Source of the DNA: Nanobdellota archaeon
Lineage (GTDB): Archaea; Nanobdellota; Nanobdellia; Pacearchaeales; GW2011-AR1
Assembly: GCA_030688225.1 (NCBI GenBank)
Contig: JAUYIO010000002.1
Span: 1-26,910, forward strand
Reading direction: 5' to 3'
DNA length: 26,910 bases
A program made the position numbers and the translations under genes. Shown here piece after piece: positions 22,480-26,910 of this stretch. Each line of letters starts with the position of its first letter. Position 1 is the first letter of the stretch. A model generated the notes under the pieces. It ran no database searches, had not been told where the DNA came from, and saw nothing but the letters and a program-made list of their open reading frames with translations.

Positions 22480-23165
22480 TGGAACAAAACACTCCTTGGC
22501 CCAAAAACCATGAACCACGTTGTGATAATTGTAAGAAAAAAACTCCAGGAAATCGTGAAAAATTCACTATCTTTATTCTTACGTTCCATTCCACTGTCTC
22601 TTGCTTCTCTGTATATCATATAATTCAACCCAAAAAGAATTGTCGCAGAGATTAAGAAGACAATTACTCCTGCAGCTCTTAAATTATCATTAATCATCAT
22701 TAAAGCAGTCATTGCTCCCATTAATCCTCCCATAAAACCAGCCATTATTCCTTCCATTGCACCCATTACTCCACAGCATTTTCCATTCCACAAACCAAAT
22801 AAAATTCCTATAGACATACCGACAACACTTCCCCAAAACATTCCGTTTGTTGCCCCGATAAAAAATCCTGGCAAGAACCCAGAAATCATTCCTATAGTCA
22901 TGCCAATCATCATTCCAGACATGCATGCAAATTCTTTGTATGCTCTTATATGCCTTACAGAAAGCAAAATTAAAGAGTAACTAAGAATCGCGAAAAACAA
23001 AAAAAATCCATATTTAGGAACAAAATCAGAAACATTTCGCAGCCTTAAAAAATAGAGAATTGCTAAAATAACAAAAGATGAAGTTAGAGAAACAAAAATT
23101 GTTTTTATTAATTCCCCTTCAACATGATTATTACCAAGCTCTTTTATAAAATTTTTAATTGACAT
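22476..23165 (-). CDS. Met/Gly-rich polytopic membrane protein, 229 aa
   Basis: A membrane protein with about six or seven hydrophobic segments. The central ones are unusually rich in Met and Gly: MSGMMIGMTIGMISGF, MFWGSVVGMSIGILFG, and CCGVMGAMEGIMAGFMGG, with Cys81-type and Cys-Cys residues at helix ends. The repeated MxxxM and GxxxG spacing suggests tightly packed helices lined with thioether sulphurs, as would suit Cu+ or Ag+ binding or passage. The family is unnamed to me. It lies between the HMA chaperone gene (14 bases upstream) and the His-less cupredoxin (4-base overlap), so the three form one operon. Confidence 0.8.
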   Translation of the reverse strand: MSIKNFIKELGNNHVEGELIKTIFVSLTSSFVILAILYFLRLRNVSDFVPKYGFFLFFAILSYSLILLSVRHIRAYKEFACMSGMMIGMTIGMISGFLPGFFIGATNGMFWGSVVGMSIGILFGLWNGKCCGVMGAMEGIMAGFMGGLMGAMTALMMINDNLRAAGVIVFLISATILFGLNYMIYREARDSGMERKNKDSEFFTISWSFFLTIITTWFMVFGPRSVLFQ

Positions 23166-23179
23166 AGTAGATTACTTAA

Positions 23180-23398
23180 TTATTCTTGCGAAATATTTTT
23201 TACTTCATATCCTGCCCTTTTCACCGCTTTCTTAATCTCCTCATCAGAAACAAAATCCTCGCATTCTGCTGTTCCCTTCTTCAGAAGCAGGCTCACAGAG
23301 GCATCTTTAACCCCTGGTGTTTTTTTCAAACTTCTTTCTATATTGTTAGAGCACGATGCGCAATGCATACCTGAAATTTCTATTTTTACTTTTTTCAT
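23180..23398 (-). CDS. copZ: Stand-alone heavy-metal-associated (HMA) copper chaperone
   Basis: A 72-residue ferredoxin-like HMA domain, which carries Cu+ in the cytoplasm and hands it to a P-type ATPase. The metal site is GMHCASC at 10-16. The rest follows the family (IERSLKKTPGVKDASVSL, then AVKRAGYEV). An additional Cys near 46 (TAECEDF) is less usual. It probably supplies the ATPase at 19771-21855, which lacks its own HMA domain. It is the first gene of a three-gene operon, with a TATA box at 23423-23432 and a palindromic operator between TATA and start. Confidence 0.92.
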   Translation of the reverse strand: MKKVKIEISGMHCASCSNNIERSLKKTPGVKDASVSLLLKKGTAECEDFVSDEEIKKAVKRAGYEVKNISQE

Positions 23399-23400
23399 CT

Positions 23401-23412
23401 TAACAATTGTTA
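23401..23412. promoter_or_regulatory. Palindromic operator candidate before the HMA gene
   Basis: TAACAATTGTTA is a perfect 12-bp palindrome lying between the TATA box (23423-23432) and the ATG at 23398, over the expected transcription start. This is a repressor-type position. It fits the same TWACWATWGTWA pattern as the site at 22075-22086. Confidence 0.5.
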
Positions 23413-23465
23413 TGAACTGTTCTTTATAAAATTTTTTGTTTCAAAAATAAATAAAAAATAAAAAA

Positions 23466-23696
23466 TTATCTTTTCCTATTTGCAGATTTTATTAACCAGT
23501 AAATTGCAGCAACAATTAAAACTATGAGCAAAATCCAGAATAACCAACTGAAGAACATCCAGCCAGAACCATAACTGCCCATCATCCATCCTCCCATCAT
23601 TCCACATCCGTAACCATCAGCCACGTCTGCAGAAACAAAGCTAAGCAAACTTACAAAAATTGCCGGAATTACTAAACTCAAACTAAACTTTTTCAT
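23466..23696 (-). CDS. Small secreted/membrane protein with Gly-Met-Trp motif, 76 aa
   Basis: It has a signal peptide (about 1-23, ending FVSADVADG), then a short exposed segment rich in Gly, Met, Cys and Trp (GYGCGMMGGWMMGSYGSGW), followed by one transmembrane helix and a basic end (SANRKR). Small proteins with a GMMGG segment before a single helix occur in many copper-related clusters, but no function is established. Met and Cys may bind soft metal ions at the cell surface. A strong ribosome binding site (AGGAGG on the minus strand, about 23702-23707) precedes the ATG, and a TATA-like element lies near 23710-23718. Confidence 0.8.
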   Translation of the reverse strand: MKKFSLSLVIPAIFVSLLSFVSADVADGYGCGMMGGWMMGSYGSGWMFFSWLFWILLIVLIVAAIYWLIKSANRKR

Positions 23697-23745
23697 TTTT
23701 ACCTCCTGATTTATTTAAACTCATTTTTTTTAGGTTTTTTCTTTT

Positions 23746-24135
23746 TCATTTTGAATTATTGATAATTTCCTTGATAATTTTTTCAACTTCTTCTGCTTCT
23801 TCTTTTTTTACTTCTTTAAAAAATTCTGAAATTATCGTCGGTTTCATACCGACAATTTTAACTTTTCCATTTTCCTCTAAAACATTAATTTTGCAGGGCA
23901 TGCATAATGAAATCAGCCTGTTTCCATTTAAAAAACTATTTGCATATTTTCCAGAGCAAATTTCAATAATTTTTAGTTGTTCCTGTTCAAATCCTTTCAC
24001 AGCCAATCTTTCTTTTATATCATAAACATTGAATAGAGTCCAGCCTCTAGATTCTACTTCTTTTAGCACTGATACAACTGCCTCATCAAATTTTTTCTCG
24101 GTTTCAATAATATATGCAAAATCTTTAATCTCCAT
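23746..24135 (-). CDS. DUF302-family protein
   Basis: A DUF302-domain protein, 129 aa, with no signal peptide and therefore probably cytoplasmic. The family core is visible: FDEAVVSVLKEVESRGWTLF near the start, then KIIEICSGKYANSFLN and LISLCMPCKINVLEENGKV with a Cys-Met-Pro-Cys motif that could bind a metal or exchange disulfides. Family function is unknown, although members turn up with metal and sulphur genes. It follows the 48-aa CC/His-rich membrane protein after 29 bases. Confidence 0.87.
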   Translation of the reverse strand: MEIKDFAYIIETEKKFDEAVVSVLKEVESRGWTLFNVYDIKERLAVKGFEQEQLKIIEICSGKYANSFLNGNRLISLCMPCKINVLEENGKVKIVGMKPTIISEFFKEVKKEEAEEVEKIIKEIINNSK

Positions 24136-24164
24136 TTTCTTTAATTTTTATTCATTGTTTTCTT

Positions 24165-24311
24165 TTAAATTACAAAACTAATTAATAACATCAATATCAT
24201 AAATATTACTACCGCTGCCAAAAACCACGAATTTTTCTTTTCTTCATTGTCTTTAATTTCATATTTTCTGTTATGATTGTGTTCTCCTCCATGATTTCCA
24301 CAACAGCCCAT
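24165..24311 (-). CDS. 48-aa Cys/His-rich single-helix membrane protein
   Basis: A short gene read directly from the minus strand. The N-terminus MGCCGNHGGEHNHN has adjacent cysteines and three or four histidines, a likely soft-metal site. A charged stretch follows, and then one transmembrane helix (about 28-48) up to the end. This resembles the layout of tiny DUF2933-like proteins near metal-resistance genes, but I cannot assign the family. Its ATG directly follows the stop of the 91-aa gene with no gap, which supports translation. Confidence 0.75.
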   Translation of the reverse strand: MGCCGNHGGEHNHNRKYEIKDNEEKKNSWFLAAVVIFMILMLLISFVI

Positions 24312-24587
24312 TTATCTGCCTCCCTGAATTTCCTCAATACTTGTCCCGTAATACTCCAGACAATACCATGTATTTTGGTGATGACTCAAATGTTGTTTCC
24401 ACCAATTCAAATCATTTTCATATTCTGGAAGTCTGCATTCTTCAGGAATTTCTAATGAACGATATTTTTCCAATTCAGGATTCTTTTCTTGAACTACATT
24501 CCCGTTCTGATTAAATTTTAAAAAAACAGAAAAAGCCAAAAACAAAGTTAAAACTATTGCTCCAAAAATCAAATATTTATTTTCCAT
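24312..24587 (-). CDS. Membrane-anchored small protein with Cys/His motif, 91 aa
   Basis: Unrecognised. It has an N-terminal transmembrane anchor (about 5-24) followed by an outward soluble part with ECRLPEY, NWWKQHLSHH and TWYCLEYYG: two cysteines, three histidines and several tryptophans. This could bind metal. The start overlaps the preceding membrane-protein gene by 11 bases, with an AGGAAG ribosome binding site inside that gene, and the stop abuts the 48-aa gene. Position within the cluster indicates a joint role. Confidence 0.7.
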   Translation of the reverse strand: MENKYLIFGAIVLTLFLAFSVFLKFNQNGNVVQEKNPELEKYRSLEIPEECRLPEYENDLNWWKQHLSHHQNTWYCLEYYGTSIEEIQGGR

Positions 24588-25023
24588 TTTTTAACTTCCT
24601 GTATTTATTTTTTTGGTAAAATAAAACACCTATTCCAATTATATTTGAGATTACTCCTACAATTAAAAAATGAAGAGTATATTTTGATAAAGATACCAGC
24701 CAAGACATTCCAACTATTGCGCCTAAAAAAGGGAGAAGATTCAAGATATAATGACTGCAACACAAAATCATGCTTACACCAGAAATTCCTCCAGAAGCAA
24801 CTGTTGTTGAACAGCTTATTGCATCAAGACTATGATAATATGTAAATAATCCTACTTGCGTCCCAAAACCTCCAATAAGAAAGATTAACAAAAACCAATA
24901 TTTTTTTATTATTTCTATCGCCATTAAAGGAAAATCAAGAGAGTACAAAACAATGAAATTTATCAATAAAACTATTAAAACTGCAATAATTCCATAAGCC
25001 CATGCTTTTGTTTTTATGTTCAT
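24577..25023 (-). CDS. Four-helix membrane protein with CC motif, 148 aa
   Basis: Polytopic membrane protein with four probable helices. The second and third are joined by a region with ISCSTTVASGGISGVSM followed by ILCCSHYILNLLPFLG, giving a Cys, a Cys-Cys pair and a His near the membrane. These features suggest metal binding or thiol chemistry. I recall similar uncharacterised membrane proteins in metal clusters but cannot name the family. It starts 4 bases after the stop of the 154-aa gene. Confidence 0.75.
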   Translation of the reverse strand: MNIKTKAWAYGIIAVLIVLLINFIVLYSLDFPLMAIEIIKKYWFLLIFLIGGFGTQVGLFTYYHSLDAISCSTTVASGGISGVSMILCCSHYILNLLPFLGAIVGMSWLVSLSKYTLHFLIVGVISNIIGIGVLFYQKNKYRKLKNGK

Positions 25024-25027
25024 TTAA

Positions 25028-25492
25028 TCACTCCCGACAACAATCAAGTAATTTTTTTAATTTATCTGAAAATTTTCCTTTTTCTTTAACTTCAGTTTTA
25101 ATTTCTTGCAAATTTATCCTCCAAAAAAGAGCATAAATCTCAAATGCGTCTTTATACATTTCTTTTGCTTCTTTTTTCTTTCCTTCATGCAAAAACTTTG
25201 TTCCAACTTCATATAATCTCATACTCGTTGCCAAAAGATGCTTGGACATGCACCAAATCTCTGCGTCGTTTTCCTTTACAATGAGTTTCAAATATTTTTT
25301 TCTTATTTCTCTTGTTTTTTCCAAAACATCAAGAAATTTTTCATCTTCTGTTTTTGCATAACTAAAAAAAGAATGTTCTTCAAGACTTACAAGATTCATC
25401 AAGGCGATTGAAAGGTCTTCTCCGCTAGACAAATCAAGTTTTTCTTCCTTGTTAAATTCTGAAATTTTTTTTATAAATTCTTTTTCGTTCAT
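25028..25492 (-). CDS. All-helical hypothetical protein, 154 aa, C-terminal Cys-Cys
   Basis: Unrecognised. A soluble, mostly helical protein, probably a bundle, with acidic and basic residues in heptad-like spacing. Features are EEHSFFSYAKTEDE (about 38-51), IWCMSKHLLATSMRLYEVG in the middle, and a C-terminal LLDCCRE. The Cys-Cys near the end and Cys-x-x-x-x-His in the middle fit the soft-metal theme. The upstream interrupted mini-gene's TGA overlaps this ATG (ATGA). It starts the group 154-148-91-48-DUF302. Confidence 0.7.
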   Translation of the reverse strand: MNEKEFIKKISEFNKEEKLDLSSGEDLSIALMNLVSLEEHSFFSYAKTEDEKFLDVLEKTREIRKKYLKLIVKENDAEIWCMSKHLLATSMRLYEVGTKFLHEGKKKEAKEMYKDAFEIYALFWRINLQEIKTEVKEKGKFSDKLKKLLDCCRE

Positions 25493-25620
25493 TTCAAAAA
25501 CTTCCTGTTTTTGTTCTTGTACTTTTCTTTACCACTGTAGTTTTTCTTCCGACGGTTTTCTTTAGAAAATTGTCGCAAAGCCTTTAGGCTTTCTTTCTAA
25601 AAAAAACCCATTTCGTTCAT
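25489..25620 (-). pseudogene. Interrupted 43-codon mini-gene (in-frame TAG)
   Basis: The ATG at 25620 overlaps the stop of the upstream HCPLC protein gene, and the TGA at 25489-25491 overlaps the ATG of the 154-aa gene, as if this were a coupled gene. One in-frame TAG at codon 8 (25597-25599) breaks it. It reads MNEMGFF, stop, then a basic stretch ending with RRKKNYSGKEKY. A hairpin (AAAGCC/GGCTTT, 25577-25592, flanked by TTTAGAAA and TTTCTAAA) lies just after the stop and may be an insertion. A similar intact mini-ORF is at 26665-26742. It could also be purely a regulatory RNA element. Confidence 0.35.
25528..25613 (-). repeat. Repeated intergenic hairpin element, copy 1
   Basis: On the minus strand this reads AAATGGGTTT, T-run, hairpin, then AAAAACTACAGTGGTA. 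The same order and nearly the same bases occur at 26703-26743, each time directly after the stop of an upstream cluster gene. Copy 1 is longer because of an extra palindromic segment. Confidence 0.5.
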
Positions 25621-26135
25621 ACTATAACAAACTGAATTAACAAACTAGCAATTATCAAAAGAGAGAAAGTGATAAAAATTCCCTGATAAGAAATGCTTTT
25701 GCCTGTTTTATCTTTAATTTTTTTATTTATCTTTGGAGAAAAGAATACAATAAGCCCTCCAAACAAACTACTAACTAAGGAATAATCAAGAGCATATGTA
25801 ACTCCGTATTCTCCTATAAAAGGAATGTATAATGGTCCAAGAGATTTTATTATAGGGATTAAAGGAAGAACTGTTAAGAGAAAAACCCCGACAATTATTA
25901 TAAAATTCTGAAATGGAATAAATATTTTTCTTTTTTCAATTACTCTTGCAAACCACATTCCCATAGACATTGCAAAAGCTCCTATAAACAACGCAACAAC
26001 CACTTTGCTAATTCCAAGCCAAACAGCTCCTGCAGCAGCTGCTCCTGCCCCAACAGTGCAAAGAGGACAATGAGCACTTATATTTTCAAATAAAAAAATT
26101 GGAAATACTAACAAAAATATTTTTTTTAAATTCAT
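25617..26135 (-). CDS. Secreted HCPLC-motif polytopic membrane protein, 172 aa
   Basis: It has a signal peptide (about 1-21, ending NISA) whose cleavage would leave HCPLC at the mature N-terminus (His22, Cys23, Cys26), followed by TVGAGAAAAGAVWLG and about four transmembrane helices, including AFAMSMGMWFARV. The CxxC just outside the membrane suggests a metal- or thiol-exchange site. It follows the DUF411 gene with a single base between, and a GAGG ribosome binding site inside the end of that gene. I cannot name the family; membrane delivery of copper together with DUF411 is an inference. Confidence 0.8.
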   Translation of the reverse strand: MNLKKIFLLVFPIFLFENISAHCPLCTVGAGAAAAGAVWLGISKVVVALFIGAFAMSMGMWFARVIEKRKIFIPFQNFIIIVGVFLLTVLPLIPIIKSLGPLYIPFIGEYGVTYALDYSLVSSLFGGLIVFFSPKINKKIKDKTGKSISYQGIFITFSLLIIASLLIQFVIV

Positions 26136-26136
26136 T

Positions 26137-26613
26137 TTATATCCTCATAAATTCCTGGTAAGTTCCGTCGTGATTAACACCATAAATTACAAAATCTCCT
26201 TTCTTATTTCCCGGCATTCCTGGAGAACCATAAGGCATTCCTGGAAGAGCTATCCCTAATATATCTGGTTTTTCAGAAAGTAATTTTTCAACAGCCTCCA
26301 AAGGAATGTGTCCTTCTACAAAATAATCTCCAAGTATAGTTGTATGACAAGTTCTCAATTCCTGAGGAATTTTATACTCTTCTTTGATAAAATCAATATC
26401 GCTTTTTGTAATAACTTCTACATCAGAATTTCCTTTTCCTTTGAAATAATTAACATAAACTTCACAGCATCCGCAAGTTAAGGATTTGTAAATTTTGATA
26501 TCTCCCTCAAAACTATCAACAGCTATAAATTTTCCTGTTGCAGAATTTGTAAAAAAGAAGAAAATTCCTATTACAAGAATTATTCCTAAACTCCAAAATA
26601 ATTTTTTCCCCAT
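26137..26613 (-). CDS. DUF411-family metal-binding protein, membrane-anchored
   Basis: A DUF411 protein: members are small proteins, often next to copper-resistance genes. An N-terminal anchor (about 5-22) precedes the domain, which starts near residue 38. It carries Cys47, Cys49 and Cys50 in SLTCGCCEVYV, then RTCHTT (Cys89-His90), VEGHIP (His102) and the family ending IALPGMPYGSPGMPG, a Met-Pro-rich loop. These Cys/His/Met residues are the expected soft-metal ligands. It is followed by the HCPLC protein after one base. Confidence 0.92.
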   Translation of the reverse strand: MGKKLFWSLGIILVIGIFFFFTNSATGKFIAVDSFEGDIKIYKSLTCGCCEVYVNYFKGKGNSDVEVITKSDIDFIKEEYKIPQELRTCHTTILGDYFVEGHIPLEAVEKLLSEKPDILGIALPGMPYGSPGMPGNKKGDFVIYGVNHDGTYQEFMRI

Positions 26614-26664
26614 TTTAATTTTTTATTAAAAAGAAAAAAGAAAATAAAAAATAAATTTTCTTTT

Positions 26665-26742
26665 TCATCTTAAAATTTCCCCGAAATTTTCATTTTTAGT
26701 TTTTCTACCACTGTAGTTTCTTTTTCTAAAAAAGAAACCCAT
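26665..26742 (-). CDS. Possible 25-aa basic mini-protein (or RNA hairpin element)
   Basis: An ATG at 26742 directly follows the stop of the 51-aa gene and opens MGFFFRKRNYSGRKTKNENF, ending with TGA at 26665. The peptide is strongly basic. The related but interrupted sequence at 25489-25620 shares MGFF and NYSG. The DNA also forms a hairpin (GTTTCTTTTT/AAAAAGAAAC), so conservation may reflect RNA structure rather than coding. Confidence 0.3.
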   Translation of the reverse strand: MGFFFRKRNYSGRKTKNENFGEILR

Positions 26743-26743
26743 T
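26703..26743 (-). repeat. Repeated intergenic hairpin element, copy 2
   Basis: Minus-strand order: AAATGGGTTT, a 10-bp hairpin with a short loop, then AAACTACAGTGGTAGAAAA. See copy 1 at 25528-25613. CTACAGTGGTAG is itself an imperfect palindrome. Confidence 0.5.
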
Positions 26744-26898
26744 TAGCAGCCTCCAACCATTGCTCCATAGGTGTTTGCTGTCTGTCCTGCAGATTGTCCT
26801 GCAGTTACTGCTGTTCCAGTATCTTTGAAAAACACTGCGTAGATAACAAGAAGAGCTAAAACTCCTATTACTACCCATAAAACAAGATTCCTATCCAT
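26743..26898 (-). CDS. 51-aa single-helix membrane protein ending in Gly-Gly-Cys
   Basis: A small gene read from the minus strand. One N-terminal membrane helix (about 5-23, LVLWVVIGVLALLVIYAVFF) is followed by a Thr/Gln/Ala-rich exposed part with TAGQSAGQTANTYGAM, ending VGGC. The C-terminal cysteine outside the membrane may bind metal or form a disulfide. A strong ribosome binding site (GGAGGAAT on the minus strand, 26903-26910) lies just before the ATG at 26898. Upstream DNA is outside the window, so its promoter is unknown. Confidence 0.75.
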   Translation of the reverse strand: MDRNLVLWVVIGVLALLVIYAVFFKDTGTAVTAGQSAGQTANTYGAMVGGC

Positions 26899-26910
26899 TT
26901 TGATTCCTCC

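Noticed and set aside
25597..25599. TAG as pyrrolysine codon.
   Set aside because: TAG is a regular stop here (dph2 and the 249-aa gene) and no pylT-like RNA or Pyl context is visible.

Overview
The window looks like part of the chromosome of an AT-rich, small-genome archaeon, most likely a DPANN lineage of the Woesearchaeota/Pacearchaeota type (inference). The archaeal assignment rests on an RpoE1-Spt4-S24e-S27ae operon, Dph2 and Dph6 of diphthamide synthesis, a tRNA-Trp with a bulge-helix-bulge intron, and many TATA boxes about 25 bp upstream of a start codon (leaderless transcripts). Several genes have a bacterial flavour: NrdR, monomeric class II ribonucleotide reductase, DUF302, DUF411, HtpX and LemA.

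Layout. 1-4915: the end of hisS; an unknown gene; a cupredoxin/membrane-protein pair divergent from a DsbA-like oxidoreductase; and scpA followed by dph6 and an overlapping glutamine amidotransferase. 4985-6105: two small unknown genes separated by a 416-base non-coding stretch. That stretch has its own strong archaeal promoter and a chain of hairpins, and is probably an unrecognised structured RNA. 6106-7683: the transcription/ribosomal operon, with a 63-residue cysteine-bearing protein wedged between rpoE1 and spt4. 7777-9029: a gene interrupted by one in-frame TGA, a PIN-domain protein, tRNA-Trp(CCA) with a 16-base intron and a duplicated 3' end, and tRNA-Ser(GGA). 9108-13618: a DUF1858 protein, then nrdR-nrdJ-Nudix-dph2 on the minus strand, with a palindromic operator candidate before nrdR. 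13778-19735: membrane and envelope-stress genes (DUF5652-like, membrane-anchored HTH, SIMPL, HtpX, a gluzincin-like protein, a tandem Lrp regulator, LemA).

19771-26898 is a long minus-strand metal and thiol cluster. It holds a CPC-type copper P1B-ATPase with a His/Met-rich tail but no HMA domain; a free-standing HMA metallochaperone; a 50-residue zinc ribbon; a His-less cupredoxin-like protein; a Met-rich glycine-zipper membrane protein; DUF302 and DUF411 proteins; and several small Cys/His/Met-rich membrane proteins of no known function. Two of its promoters carry related 12-bp palindromes (TWACWATWGTWA), suggesting one shared metal-responsive regulator. The likely joint role is copper (or a similar soft metal) handling at the membrane and cell surface. 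The first cupredoxin and the DsbA-like protein at 1.6-2.8 kb may belong to the same physiology.

The items most worth a second look are the structured RNA at about 5580-5790, the dph6/amidotransferase overlap, the copper cluster with its shared operator, the repeated hairpin/mini-ORF element at 25.5 and 26.7 kb, and the cysteine-bearing protein in the RNA polymerase operon.
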